Below, piece after piece: positions 26,341 through 36,273 of a DNA stretch of 64,000 bases; within the stretch, counting starts at the first letter, position 1; each line of letters opens with the position of its first letter. Source of the DNA: JAJPKK01 sp963844635 (GTDB lineage Bacteria > Pseudomonadota > Alphaproteobacteria > Rhizobiales > Xanthobacteraceae); NCBI GenBank assembly GCA_963844635.1, contig CAWJPD010000005.1:685079-749078 (forward strand). Direction: 5' to 3'. Both the position numbers and the translations under genes were made by a program. The notes below the pieces were generated by a model. The model ran no database searches and was not told the origin of the DNA. It saw nothing but the letters and a program-made list of their open reading frames with translations.

Positions 26341-27855
26341 GTGGCTCGATTGATCGTCGTTTCCAACCGGGTCTCGGTGCCGACCGGCGACGGCGCCAAG
26401 CGGGCCGGCGGCCTTGAAGTCGCATTGCAGCCGGCTCTTGAGCGAAGCGGCGGTGTTTGGCTCGGCTGGAGCGGCAGGGTCACCCCCGCAGAACAACTCA
26501 TCACCCGCACGATTACCCACAAAAACGTCGAGTACGTGACTACCGACCTGTCAACGGACGACTATCAGGAATATTACAATGGTTTCGCCAATCGCGTCCT
26601 GTGGCCGATCCTGCATTACCGGCTCGATCTCGCCGAGTTCGCACGACGTGACCTCAGTGGCTATATTCGCGTCAACAATCATTTCGCCAATGAGATCGAC
26701 AAGATCCTGGAGGACGATGACCTTGTCTGGGTGCACGACTATCATCTGATCCCGATTGCCGATGCACTGCGTCGGCGCGGTCGTGCCAATCGAATTGGCT
26801 TTTTCCTCCATGTGCCGTTTCCGTCCCCCGAAGTCATGGCGGCAATGCCCAATCACGAGCAGCTGATGCCGCAATTGCTGCAATATGATGTGGTCGGTTT
26901 CCAGACAGAAAACGACTCCGGCAATTTCGCCCGCTACCTGATCACACAGACGAACGGCTTGCGCGACAAGTTGCGTGTGTTCGAGACGTCCGGACGCAAT
27001 ATTACCTTCAGCATGGACGGCCAGCAAACAAGGGTGGGTGTCTTCCCCGTGGGTATCGAGCCTCGCGCCTTCCAGCGCCTCGCGCGCCGCAACGGGCGCT
27101 CGCAGCTCGTCAAGGAATTGGCCGCGAGTCTTGGCAGACGCGCCCTGATCATCGGAGTGGATCGGCTCGATTACTCAAAGGGCCTGATCCAGAGAATGGA
27201 TGCGTTCGACACGTTCCTCGCCAATCACGAGGAATGGGTCGGAAACGTGACCTATCTCCAGATCACGCCGAAGAACCGTTCGGAAATCCCGGAATATCGC
27301 GAGCTGGAGCAGATGACCGGGGCGGCGGCGGGCCGCATCAACGGAAAATACGGCGAGGTTGCGTGGACCCCGATCCGCTACGTCAACCGCGTCTACAGCC
27401 GTTCGGTACTTGCCGGCCTTTATCGAACCGCGCGCGTCGGACTTGTCACGCCCTTGCGCGACGGCATGAACCTGGTTGCGAAGGAATATGTTGCTTCGCA
27501 AGATTCCGACGATCCGGGTGTGTTGATCTTGTCACGCTTTGCCGGCGCTGCCATCGGCTTGCGCCGCGCGTTGCTGGTCAACCCGTATGATCCCGAATTG
27601 GTTGCCAGCGCCATGGCTCAAGCGCTGAGCATGCCGCTGGAGGAGCGGCGCAGCCGTCATCAGGATCTTCTCGCTGAAGTTTGCGGCAATAACATCGACA
27701 AGTGGCAGCGTGACTTCCTTTCCGGGCTTCGGGGCGACACCGAGCCGATGGAGGAGTCCGACCCGTCTCTTGCGCTGCCGCCTTTGCGATCGGGGCGGCC
27801 GCGAGGGCCCCGCGCGAAACTGCCCGCAATCGGCAAGCTTCGCGCCGCGTCCTGA
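26341..27855 (+). CDS. otsA: alpha,alpha-trehalose-phosphate synthase (UDP-forming)
   Basis: 504 residues if GTG 26341 is used; it is preceded by gtgggag and gives the canonical start MARLIVVSNRV. An in-frame GTG at 26311 is the alternative. GT20 features: SNRVSVP and GGLEVAL at the N-terminus, WVHDYHLIPIADALRRRG, IGFFLHVPFPSPEV, YDVVGFQTEND, VGVFPVGIEP, GVDRLDYSKGL (nucleotide-sugar site) and PLRDGMNLVAKEYVASQ. It joins UDP-glucose and glucose 6-phosphate into trehalose 6-phosphate. With otsB it forms the complete OtsBA pathway. Confidence 0.96.
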   Translation: MARLIVVSNRVSVPTGDGAKRAGGLEVALQPALERSGGVWLGWSGRVTPAEQLITRTITHKNVEYVTTDLSTDDYQEYYNGFANRVLWPILHYRLDLAEFARRDLSGYIRVNNHFANEIDKILEDDDLVWVHDYHLIPIADALRRRGRANRIGFFLHVPFPSPEVMAAMPNHEQLMPQLLQYDVVGFQTENDSGNFARYLITQTNGLRDKLRVFETSGRNITFSMDGQQTRVGVFPVGIEPRAFQRLARRNGRSQLVKELAASLGRRALIIGVDRLDYSKGLIQRMDAFDTFLANHEEWVGNVTYLQITPKNRSEIPEYRELEQMTGAAAGRINGKYGEVAWTPIRYVNRVYSRSVLAGLYRTARVGLVTPLRDGMNLVAKEYVASQDSDDPGVLILSRFAGAAIGLRRALLVNPYDPELVASAMAQALSMPLEERRSRHQDLLAEVCGNNIDKWQRDFLSGLRGDTEPMEESDPSLALPPLRSGRPRGPRAKLPAIGKLRAAS

Positions 27856-27868
27856 GCACTGCTCTTTT
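27854..27868 (+). terminator. possible short terminator after otsA
   Basis: A small stem gagc-act-gctc followed by tttt directly overlaps the otsA stop, between convergent otsA and the POT transporter. The stem is short. Confidence 0.3.
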
Positions 27869-27883
27869 CATTGCGCGCAAAGA

Positions 27884-29298
27884 TTATCCGGCACCTTTGA
27901 GCGCCGGCCGCAAAGGCCGGTCACAGGCCCAGATGACCGCGGCGGCCACAAACGCGACGGCGGCGATCATCAGGAAAAAGTCTGGTTTTGCCATCGACGA
28001 CCAAAAGCTACCGAGGTAGCCGGCGAGGAAATTGCCGATGAAGCTCGTGCCGAGCCACATTCCCATCATCATGGCAACATGACGGGCCGGCGCCACCTTG
28101 GAGACGAGGGAGAGGCCGATCGGCGAAATGTAAAGTTCGGCCGCGGTAAGTACAACAAAGTACGCGAACAGCCATAACCAGCTGGCCTTGCCCTGCCCCA
28201 CTTCAAACGCTGCGATCGCGAGGATCAGATACGATACGCCGCAGCCCGCACAGCCGATCGCCATCTTGATCACGGTGGCGGGCTGGTCCCCCGTCGCGCC
28301 TGGCGCGCCCAGAACGCGACCAGCATTGGAGTGAAGGCGAAAATCATGAACGGGTTGAACGCCTGAAACCAGGTGGTCGGGATTTCCGCGGTCCAGAACA
28401 CCAGGTTGACGGTGCGATCGGTGTCGTTGTCGGCCCACAAGGCGATGGTGTTGCCCTGCTGTTCGTAGGTCGCCCAGAACAAACACGTCGGAAGGAAAAG
28501 AAGGAGCAGCGCCACGACGCCGCGCCATTCTTCCCGGCTCATGGGCACGGCGCGCGCCGTGTCACCGGCTTTCGCCTTCGCCACGAACAGCGGATCGGGC
28601 GGCAGGTGACGTGATCCCAACATATAGACGGCAAGCGCGATGAGCATGCCGATGCCCGCTGCCGCAAACCCATAGTGCCAGCCGACGCGCTCACCCAGAG
28701 TGCCGCAAACCAGCGGCGCCAGAAATGCCCCGATATTGATGCCGACATAAAAGATCGAATAGGCGCGATCGCGGCGCGGGTCCCCAGGCTTATAAAGCTC
28801 GCCCACCTGCGTCGACATGTTGGGCTTGAAGGCGCCGTTGCCCAGGATCAAAGCTAGCAGCGCGAACAGCAACAGCGGCTCGAACGCCATCATGAAATGC
28901 CCCAGCGCCATCAGCAAGGCGCCGATGACCACTGTCCGCCGGTGACCCAGCACGCGGTCGGCAAGGAAGCCGCCGAACACCGGGGTCAAATAGACGAGAC
29001 CGGTGTAGAAGCCGTAGATCTGCGAAGCAAACGGCTGAATGTCGAGCGGGCCGAAGATGCTTTCAAGGCCGTGGCGAAGCGAGGCAAGCCCGATCACCGA
29101 GGAGGCCACTTCGGGCTGCAGCACATATTTGACCATATAGAGGACGAGCAGCGCTCGCATGCCGTAATAGGAAAAGCGCTCCCACATCTCGGTCGCGAAC
29201 AGGAAGCCAAGGCCGCGCGGGTGCCCCAGAAACTCATCGCGCGCAGCGTCACTGCGTGGCCGGGCCGGGAGGTCCGGAATGGCGGCGACTTCACTCAT
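27884..29298 (-). pseudogene. POT-family peptide MFS transporter, one frameshift
   Basis: From 29298: HPRGLGFLFATEMWERFSYY and GMRALLVLYMVKYVL, the POT/PTR signature (E-x-x-E-R-F-x-Y-Y-like). Then YTGLVYLTPVFGGFLADRVL, LGNGAFKPNMSTQVGELY, RAYSIFYVGINIGAFLAPLV, about eight helices, and FMIFAFTPMLVAFW. The frame breaks at a G run near 28287, where one g appears lost. The rest (AELYISPIGLSLVSKVAPAR, MMMGMWLGTSFIGNFLAGYL) continues to the stop at 27884, giving 471 residues. POT proteins import di- and tripeptides with protons. Confidence 0.88.
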
Positions 29299-29413
29299 TG
29301 CATGCTCTGCTGTCGTGCTGGCCGTAAAAGTTTATAGACCACGGCGCTGAGAAAATCCCGAGCCCTGTCCCTCCAGGACATCGCAGACAAACTCGAGCGC
29401 AGAACTGTGCCGG

Positions 29414-30527
29414 TCACGCGGGGGCCGGCCCTGCACTTTGGTCAGGCCGATGAACGGCCATGCTCCCGATGCCGATGCGCTCCGGCTGATAGCCGCGGGC
29501 AAGGATCGCCTCCCACCAGGAGCGATGATCGAGGAACCAGCGCACCGTCTTTTCAAGAGCGGAGTTCGAAACCCTCCTCGGCGCGCCAACCTAGCTCGCC
29601 CTCGATCTTGCTTGGGTCGATCGCATATCTGCGGTCGTGACCCGGCCGATCCGCGACTTGCCGGATAAGGCGCCGGTGCGCTCCGACCGGCGTCGGCGCG
29701 AGATGGTCAAGAAGATCACAGATCGCCTGAACGACCTCGATATTGGCGCGCTCGTTGCGGCCGCCGATATTGTAGGTCTCGCCGACTTGCCCATGGGCAA
29801 GCACGAGCGTCAGCGCGCGGGCATGATCCTCGACATACAGCCAATCGCGGATGTTGCGCCCGTCGCCATAGACCGGCAGTTCCTGCCCGGTGAGGCCCTT
29901 GATGATCATGTGCGGTATCAGCTTTTCCGGAAACTGATAGGGGCCGAAATTGTTCGAGCAGTTGGTCACCAGCGCAGGAAGCCCATAGGTTCCATGCCAC
30001 GCCCTGACCAAATGATCGGAAGCCGCCTTGCTGGCGGAGTACGGCGAATTCGGCGCGTAGGCCGAGCTCTCGGTAAACATCCCGGTGGCTCCGAGGGAGC
30101 CGTAAACCTCATCGGTCGAAACGTGGTGGAAGCGAAAGCGCCCGCCGGTGACGCGATCGCGCCCCCGCCAGAACCGCAGCGCCTCCTGCAAAAGCGTGAA
30201 AGTGCCCACCACGTTCGTTTCGATGAACGCCCCCGGTCCGTCGATCGAACGATCGACATGACTCTCGGCGGCAAGATTTATCACGCAACCAGGTTCGTAT
30301 TTTTCAAAAAGTTGCCGCAGCGCCGGTCCGTCGCCGATGTCGACATGAGCGAAGCGATAGCGAGAATGCTGATCGGTCCCCGCAATCGAGGAGAGGCAGG
30401 CCGCATATGTGAGCTTGTCGATATTGACGACAAAAGCCTCGGTATCGGCGAGGAGATGGCGGATCACTGCGGAGCCGATGAAGCCGGCGCCCCCGGTCAC
30501 GAAGATTGCGGTGTCCTTGAAGTGCAT
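29414..30527 (-). pseudogene. rfbB: dTDP-glucose 4,6-dehydratase, one frameshift near the C-terminus
   Basis: The start at 30527 gives MHFKDTAIFVTGGAGFIGSA, the Rossmann GxxGxxG of extended SDRs. NLAAESHVDRSIDGP, HVSTDEVYGSLG, YSASKAASDHLVRAW (YxxxK) and TNCSNNFGPYQFPEKLIPHM are diagnostic of RmlB. It converts dTDP-glucose to the 4-keto-6-deoxy sugar. Near 29560 one extra base diverts the frame to FELRS-stop, but ALEKTVRWFLDHRSWWEAIL follows in the next frame to a stop at 29414, restoring ~370 residues. It begins two bases after the rfbA stop, so the two genes are an operon. Confidence 0.92.
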
Positions 30528-30529
30528 CG

Positions 30530-31420
30530 TCAACACTCGGCCCTTGACCCGGTGAGCGAGCGATGGATACTGATGAGATATTCCCCGTAGCTGCTTTTGT
30601 CGCAACGCGACGCCAGCCTGGCGAAATCATCGAGCGTGATATAGCCAAGCCGCAGCGCGATTTCTTCCGGACAAGAAATGCGCATGCCCTGCCGCTGCGA
30701 TAAGATCTGCACGAAATGGCTCGCTTCAACGAGCGAGGCGTGGGTGCCGGTGTCGAGCCAGGCAAATCCGCGACCGAGCACCTCGACGATAAGGTCCCCC
30801 CGCAGAAGGTAGGCTTGGTTCACATCGGTGATCTCCAGTTCGCCGCGCGGCGACGGTTTGAGCCCGTCGCGATTTCGCACCACGTCGTTATCGTAAAAAT
30901 ACAGGCCGGTAACGGCGATGTTCGATTTCGGCCGCTTCGGCTTCTCCTCGATCGAGATCGCCCGGCCTTGTCGATCGAGTTCAACGACACCGTACTGTTC
31001 AGGCGCGTTCACGACATAACCAAACAAGGTGGCCCCGCTTCGGCGCGCCGTCGCAGCGGCAAGCAGATCAGGCAATCCGTGACCATGAAAGATGTTGTCC
31101 CCCAGTACGAGAGCGACTGGGTCGGAGCCGATGAAATCCGCTCCGACGATGAAGGCATCGGCGATGCCGCGAGGCTGCTCCTGCGATTGATACGCAAGCC
31201 GCAGCCCGAGTTCGCTGCCGTCACCGAGCAGCCGTTGAAACAGCGACTGGTCTGAAGGGGTCGTGATGATCAGTATGTCACGGATACCGGCAAACATAAG
31301 CGTCGTCAGCGGATAATAGATCATTGGCTTGTCGAATACGGGCAGGAGTTGCTTGGAAACCACCATCGTAACCGGATAAAGACGGGTCGCCGAGCCGCCG
31401 GCGAGGATGATCCCCTTCAT
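30530..31420 (-). CDS. rfbA: glucose-1-phosphate thymidylyltransferase
   Basis: 296 residues from ATG 31420. MKGIILAGGSATRLYPVTMV, VSKQLLPVFDKPMIYYPLTT, ALVLGDNIFHGHGL, FGYVVNAPEQYGVVELD, ISIEEKPKRPKSNIAVTGLY, ELEITDVNQAYL and AWLDTGTHASLVEASHF are the full set of RmlA motifs. It makes dTDP-glucose from dTTP and glucose 1-phosphate, the first step toward dTDP-L-rhamnose and related surface sugars. rfbC and rfbD are not in this window. Confidence 0.96.
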   Translation of the reverse strand: MKGIILAGGSATRLYPVTMVVSKQLLPVFDKPMIYYPLTTLMFAGIRDILIITTPSDQSLFQRLLGDGSELGLRLAYQSQEQPRGIADAFIVGADFIGSDPVALVLGDNIFHGHGLPDLLAAATARRSGATLFGYVVNAPEQYGVVELDRQGRAISIEEKPKRPKSNIAVTGLYFYDNDVVRNRDGLKPSPRGELEITDVNQAYLLRGDLIVEVLGRGFAWLDTGTHASLVEASHFVQILSQRQGMRISCPEEIALRLGYITLDDFARLASRCDKSSYGEYLISIHRSLTGSRAEC

Positions 31421-31831
31421 CTGTTCTCCGTCAGTCGTTGGCAATATCGAGTCCAATGCATTGCGGCCGCTGATTTCGCATGGCGAATGCCCAGCCTTCA
31501 AACCGGGTTACATGCTGCGTACCCACGATTTCTTCTTTTTATTGCCGATTCTCTTTTTGTGTATTCGCGTTAATGCGACCCGACAAGCGCCATCTGCGGC
31601 TCGACAAGGCTGCGAATACCGGCAGTCCACATCGGCGGCGGGTCCTGCTGTCGCGAGCGTTCACGATATTGTAAAAGGGGTCGGGAACGCAGACTGCAGG
31701 GAGTAATAATTGGCGGGTGACGGCATTTTTTGGTGGCCACCTTTTTGCGCTGCACTCGGGTGGCCCATGTCGGTTTCGTAATCGCTCTCACGGTACTTGC
31801 GCTCCAGCAACGTCTCGTCCAGCCGTCGTCC
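31421..31831. other. 411-base divergent intergenic region
   Basis: Between rfbA (minus) and the TSUP gene (plus). It is A/T-rich around 31520-31580 and probably contains both promoters. No RNA gene or known repeat is seen. Confidence 0.4.
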
Positions 31832-32620
31832 ATGCAATTTCTTTTTGCCTTGCAACCGCTCTATATCCTGACCGGCTTCGCCGTCGGCGTTCTCGTCGGC
31901 ATGACCGGAGTCGGTGGGGGTTCGCTGATGACACCGGTCCTCATTCTGCTGTTCGGCGCGCATCCCGCAGTCGCGGTGGGTACCGACCTCACGTTCGCCG
32001 CCGCCACCAAGACCCTCGGTACGCTCGTTCACGGAGCGGCGCGGACGATCGAATGGGGCATCGTCGGCCTGCTGGCGATCGGCAGCCTCCCCGCGACAGT
32101 TGCAACGCTGCTTGTCCTGTCGAGATTTGACCTTGACGGCTCGGCAGCCCGTGGATTCATCACGTGGATGCTGGCCATCACCCTTTTCGCCACCTCGATC
32201 TTTTTGCTTTCGGCCGACGCCCTCCGCGAGCGCTACGCCGACCGCCTCGCCGACCTCGATGCCAGGAAAGCGCGATGGCTGACGGTGCTGCTTGGTCTCG
32301 CGATGGGTGTCCTTGTCACCTCGACATCCGTGGGAGCGGGTGCCGTCGGCGTCACGGTGTTGCTGCTGCTGCATCCGAAAATGCCGATTGCCCGCATCGT
32401 CGGGTCCGATATCGCCCACGCCGTCCCACTGACGGTGGTAGCGGGCGTCGGCCATTGGATGTTGGGATCGGTCAATTGGATGCTATTGGGGGACCTTCTG
32501 TTCGGCTCCTTGCCTGGGGTCGTCATCGGCAGCTACGTGGCCGGCCGTGTTCCCGATGGCGTGATCCGTATCGCGCTCGCTTTCGTGCTGATGGTGGTGG
32601 CGGTCAGATTGGCGCTGTGA
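31832..32620 (+). CDS. sulfite exporter TauE/SafE (TSUP) family membrane protein
   Basis: 262 residues from ATG 31832, with about eight hydrophobic helices. The first TSUP repeat has the signature AVGVLVGMTGVGGGSLMTPV and GTDLTFAAATKTLGTLVHG; the second has GLAMGVLVTSTSVGAGAVGV and GSDIAHAVPLTVVAGVGHW. The paired G-x-x-GVGGG motifs define this family, which moves sulfite, sulfoacetate or other anions across the inner membrane. The cargo is unknown. It is ~1.6 kb from the SoxC-like genes, with a glycosyltransferase between, so a link to sulfur oxidation is only suggestive. Confidence 0.9.
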   Translation: MQFLFALQPLYILTGFAVGVLVGMTGVGGGSLMTPVLILLFGAHPAVAVGTDLTFAAATKTLGTLVHGAARTIEWGIVGLLAIGSLPATVATLLVLSRFDLDGSAARGFITWMLAITLFATSIFLLSADALRERYADRLADLDARKARWLTVLLGLAMGVLVTSTSVGAGAVGVTVLLLLHPKMPIARIVGSDIAHAVPLTVVAGVGHWMLGSVNWMLLGDLLFGSLPGVVIGSYVAGRVPDGVIRIALAFVLMVVAVRLAL

Positions 32621-32648
32621 CGAGCTTAATCCACTCGCACCTGCCCCC

Positions 32649-33977
32649 TCAGCGCGGCAAGCGACCGGCTTCGAAGGCAAGCTCCAACAGGCGGCGTGAG
32701 CATTGCTCCCACGAGCGCGGGCGGAATCGGGCCACGAGTTTCTGTTCAAGCCGCGCAAGATATTCAGGATCGCAGATCAGGCGCCGCAGGACGGCAGCCA
32801 TGTCATGGAGGTCATTCGGCGCGAAATAGACAGCGAGATCACCGAGCACTTCTGGGATGGAGGCGGCATTTGACGCCGCCGTGACTTTGCCGAAGCAGGC
32901 AGCCTCGCCCAGCGGCAGTCCCCAGCCTTCATAAAACGAGGGATAGACTGCAAAACGGCAGCCCGAATAGAGCAAGGACAGTTCGGCGGCGGAAGGACTC
33001 TCGACCCGCTGAATGCGCATTGCGGCAGTGCCGATCGACGCGATCGCCGCTTGGTAGGCGCCGCTTGCATCGTTCGTCCGGCCAGCCAGTACGAGCGTCG
33101 GAAGCGCACCTCCAATTTCGGCGGCGAGTTGGCCCCACACCTCGACGAGACCGGCGACATTCTTGCGAGGCTCGATGCGGCCGACGTAAAGCACATAACT
33201 TCGATCGATGATCTCGGCGATCTCGCTTCGCGGCTTCGCCGCCGCCATGGTGGACGCCGCCGCCGGAAATTCATGGGCCAGCGGATTGACAAGGCAGGGA
33301 GCGGATCCCCGCCAGGCCGGGTCGATCGCCCCGAGTTCGCGACGGGTGTATTCGGAATCGGCGACGATGAGATCGGCATGCGGCAACACGGTGCGCATCC
33401 AGTCGCAGAATGCCGCCCGATAGGATGCAGGGAAATACGCGGCTGCCGTCACCGGTCCGAAATCATGGACGACGACCACCACCCTGCCCTGCCGCCCACG
33501 CACATACGCGCCGAGCCGATGATTATGTTCGGGGTACCACACGTTCAAGCCGGGCAGGATCACGACATCGCCGCGGGCAACCCCGAAGGCTTCGACATCG
33601 CAAAGGCGCAGCGGTGCGGTGGTCCCGCGCAGCGAACGCACCGCCCTTCGCCATCGGCGTTTCGTATGTTCGAAGATTCGGCGCAGCGGCCGTCCCGGGT
33701 GGCGATGGCTAATTGCGGCGGCAGATTTGACCGGATGCCGGCCATCAAGGCGGAGAAGGTGCTTGAACAGGCTCAACTCCGTGAGTGTGGCGGCAGGGAG
33801 CTGCATCGGGTTGAGCGTGAATGGTCGACCGTAGATCGGATGAAAGCCGACGAGTTGCGCGCCGGGATGATGGCGCAATTCGGCGATCAGCTGAAACGAA
33901 AAATTCTGGACACCATGGAGCACGTCGGCCGTGCACAAATATTCGAGGAAATCCGTGATATCGACATGAAGGCGCAA
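32649..33977 (-). CDS. glycosyltransferase family 4 (GT-B, group 1)
   Basis: 442 residues. The C-terminal domain is typical of group 1 glycosyltransferases: YVLYVGRIEPRKNVAGLVEV (R/K pair binding the nucleotide diphosphate), LVLAGRTNDASG, RVESPSAAELSLLYSGCRFA and VYPSFYEGWGLPLGEAACFG with the E-x7-E type motif. The N-terminal domain is less conserved; VVVVHDFGPVTAAAYFP and DLIVADSEYTRREL match mannosyl/rhamnosyl transferases of the WbdB/WcaI type. It convergently follows the TSUP gene and lies near rfbAB, so a role in LPS or exopolysaccharide assembly is likely. Confidence 0.92.
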   Translation of the reverse strand: MRLHVDITDFLEYLCTADVLHGVQNFSFQLIAELRHHPGAQLVGFHPIYGRPFTLNPMQLPAATLTELSLFKHLLRLDGRHPVKSAAAISHRHPGRPLRRIFEHTKRRWRRAVRSLRGTTAPLRLCDVEAFGVARGDVVILPGLNVWYPEHNHRLGAYVRGRQGRVVVVVHDFGPVTAAAYFPASYRAAFCDWMRTVLPHADLIVADSEYTRRELGAIDPAWRGSAPCLVNPLAHEFPAAASTMAAAKPRSEIAEIIDRSYVLYVGRIEPRKNVAGLVEVWGQLAAEIGGALPTLVLAGRTNDASGAYQAAIASIGTAAMRIQRVESPSAAELSLLYSGCRFAVYPSFYEGWGLPLGEAACFGKVTAASNAASIPEVLGDLAVYFAPNDLHDMAAVLRRLICDPEYLARLEQKLVARFRPRSWEQCSRRLLELAFEAGRLPR

Positions 33978-34064
33978 TGTCGATCAATCTCCAAGGCGAG
34001 CCGCTCAAGGCGCTGGGCGCAGAATGGCTCATGTCCCGGCAAGATCAAGCGGCAGAAACCTATT

Positions 34065-34164
34065 AGAGCGGGATGCGTTCAGGTTGAATCGCCTCCCGCT
34101 CGATTATCATTGATTTTGCGCATGATCTTGTCCGAAAAGTCTGCAACTTTACGGGATCATGCGC
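34065..34164. repeat. intergenic repeat family A, copy 5 (full length)
   Basis: Nearly identical over 100 bases to copy 2 at 7237-7336, including the agagcgggatgcgttcaggt start and the tacgggatcatgcgc end. It lies between the glycosyltransferase start and the cytochrome c stop. Confidence 0.9.
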
Positions 34165-34251
34165 CAGGGATCGCGAAGTGATGGGCCTCGCAAGAGTTCG
34201 ACCCATCCTCCGGAATGATCGTGCCGCGACACGCCTTGACCCGGAAATGTC

Positions 34252-34776
34252 TTATTCTCCGCGCGAAAACGTGATGAAGCCATTGCGGTTCGGCATCGTC
34301 ACGCGAGGCAGGGTCTGCGCGTTCATGGTCTCGCTGTCCGGCACGATGCCATTCAGGTTCAACAGATAGGCCGTGACCGCATAAACCTCATCATTGGTGA
34401 GCGACTTCGACTGGGGAAGCGGCATGGCGCGGCGGATGTAATCGAACAGCGTCGTTGCGTAGGGCCAATAGCTGCCGACGGTCTTGATCGGTCGATCGCT
34501 GGCAAGGCTCCCCTCGCCGCCGACCAGGCGATCATTCGGCCCACCGGCACCGTTCGCGCCGTGGCAGCCGATGCATTTCTCCATGAACACGGCCTCGCCT
34601 TGCTTCACGGTGCCGCTTCCGAGGGGAAGGTTTGCTCCGTCGGGTCCGACGCTGATGTCCCAGGGCGCAAGGTCCTCGGCGGAGATCGGCTTCCCCAGAT
34701 TTGGGCTTTGTGCTGAGGCGGTAAAGCTCAGCGCGAGCAACAATCCGGTGCCGAGGGCGATATTACGCATAAACAT
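34252..34776 (-). CDS. periplasmic c-type cytochrome, partner of the SoxC-like enzyme
   Basis: 174 residues from ATG 34776 (MFMRNIALGTGLLLALSFTA, signal peptide cut after ASA). One haem site, CIGCHGANGAGG, and a distal methionine candidate in RRAMPLPQSKSLTNDEVYAV plus AYLLNLNGIVPDS match SoxD/SorB-type monohaem cytochromes. The start codon lies inside the upstream gene (14-base overlap), so translation is coupled. It should take electrons from the molybdenum enzyme. It is shorter than dihaem SoxD, so SorB-like is equally possible. Confidence 0.88.
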   Translation of the reverse strand: MFMRNIALGTGLLLALSFTASAQSPNLGKPISAEDLAPWDISVGPDGANLPLGSGTVKQGEAVFMEKCIGCHGANGAGGPNDRLVGGEGSLASDRPIKTVGSYWPYATTLFDYIRRAMPLPQSKSLTNDEVYAVTAYLLNLNGIVPDSETMNAQTLPRVTMPNRNGFITFSRGE

Positions 34777-36031
34777 TTTGCACCTCGCCCCCGGCCGAAA
34801 CGGCCCAGCTCTGAACCATGTTGTTGTGATAAGCGCCGCGGTCACCGCGCAGCGCAACGAGCTGGGCGCGGCTCGGCTGGACATATCCGGTTTCGTCGGT
34901 GGAGCGGCTCTGCAGTACGGCGGGACCGCCGTTCCATTGCCATGCCATGCGAAAGCGTGTCACCGCTTTGGACAGCACCGGTTCCTGCAACGCGGCGACG
35001 CCCCAACTCTTGCCGCTGTCCGCCGAGACTTCGACTTTGGCGATCTTGCCGTAGCCTGACCAGGCCAAGCCGGAAATCTCATATAGACCAGGTCCGCGCA
35101 TCGTCAGACCCGGGGAAGGCTGCGTGATCATGGACTTTGCTTGCATCGTAAACACGAACTGCAATGCTTTTCCTGACGGTAGGAGGATTGTGTACTTTGA
35201 GGTCTCATCCTTGGTCATGGTCGGACCTTCGGTGAGCTTGATCCGCCGCAACCATTTGACATTCATGTTGCCCTCAAAGCCCGGCAGGAGCAGGCGCATC
35301 GGGTAGCCGTTGGACGGACGCACGCGCTCGCCGTTCTGGTACAGCACGATCATCGCGTCATCCATCGCCTTCTCGATCGGGATGCTGCGGCTCATGCCGG
35401 AGGCGTCGGCGCCCTCGGCAAGCAGCCACGTCGCCTGCGGATCAACTCCTGCCTCAGCGAGGAGCATCGCGAGCCTGATGCCGGTCCATTCCTGGCATGA
35501 CATCAGGCCATGGATCGCCTGGACATCGGCCTTCGCCGGTTCCTTCTGAAACAGCGCTCCGCTGTTGCCTGCGCATTCTAGGAAGGCGATCCGCGTTTCC
35601 ATCGGATAGCGGCCGAGGTCGTCGAGTGTGAACAGCAGTGGGCGCTTCACAAGGCCGTGGATAAGCAGTCGATGGACGTTCGGATCAATATCTGGAATGC
35701 CGCTATGGCTGCGTTCGTAGTGAAGCCCGCTCGGCGTGATCGTTCCGTTCAGCATATGATGCGGAGTTCGCGAGGAGCCGGTCCCGCCCGTCCCGGGTGC
35801 CGATGCAAACGTGCGAACGACCTTGCTCTCATATCTCGATGGCTGTCCGTAGCCAGCAAACGGCGCGCCCGGAAACTTCATCCAGCTTTCGATGGGCAGT
35901 GGCGCCGCCGCCGCCTGCCCCGTCATGTTGCCCGCCCCTGCGGCCGCGACACCTCCCGCCAGGAACATGCGGCGATGCAACAGCCCGTTGCCCGCCACCT
36001 GCTCGGTCTCGACTTCATAACGTTCGATCAT
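34763..36031 (-). CDS. soxC: SoxC-like sulfite/sulfane dehydrogenase, molybdenum subunit
   Basis: 422 residues. A twin-arginine type leader (LLHRRMFLAGGVAAAGAG) indicates export of the folded, Moco-loaded protein. HYERSHSGIPDIDPNVHRLL and IHGLVKRPLLFTLDDLGRYP are typical SoxC text, IAFLECAGNSGALFQ holds the Moco-binding cysteine, and VRPSNGYPMRLLLPGFEGNM and KWLRRIKLTEGP follow. The C-terminal dimerisation domain has ISGLAWSGYGKIAKVEVSAD and GWxxN-like WQWNGGPAVLQSRSTDETGY. SoxC with a cytochrome oxidises sulfur bound to SoxYZ or sulfite. No soxXYZAB are in the window, so a stand-alone sulfite dehydrogenase role is plausible. Confidence 0.88.
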   Translation of the reverse strand: MIERYEVETEQVAGNGLLHRRMFLAGGVAAAGAGNMTGQAAAAPLPIESWMKFPGAPFAGYGQPSRYESKVVRTFASAPGTGGTGSSRTPHHMLNGTITPSGLHYERSHSGIPDIDPNVHRLLIHGLVKRPLLFTLDDLGRYPMETRIAFLECAGNSGALFQKEPAKADVQAIHGLMSCQEWTGIRLAMLLAEAGVDPQATWLLAEGADASGMSRSIPIEKAMDDAMIVLYQNGERVRPSNGYPMRLLLPGFEGNMNVKWLRRIKLTEGPTMTKDETSKYTILLPSGKALQFVFTMQAKSMITQPSPGLTMRGPGLYEISGLAWSGYGKIAKVEVSADSGKSWGVAALQEPVLSKAVTRFRMAWQWNGGPAVLQSRSTDETGYVQPSRAQLVALRGDRGAYHNNMVQSWAVSAGGEVQNVYA

Positions 36032-36273
36032 CTCGATCTCCTGCGCATGATCGCATCGGGATCATCTTAGCCGGTTTGCTGCGCCAAGAAATTGGGAAAG
36101 CACTGTGATCGCCGCGGTTCAGTTATGACGGTGTGCACGGGGCGACAATGGTTCACGCCAAAACGAGAGGCCGGCATCGCAGCACCGGATGCCGCAGCCG
36201 CGATCCGGCCGTCCCGTCCGCCAACTCTACGTCCTTCCCGATTGAAGACACGCGGGCGCTGCGTCCGACAGCA

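Noticed and set aside
25982..26353. Plus-strand 123-codon frame between otsB and otsA
   Set aside because: Arginine-rich, overlaps the otsA start and has no family features.
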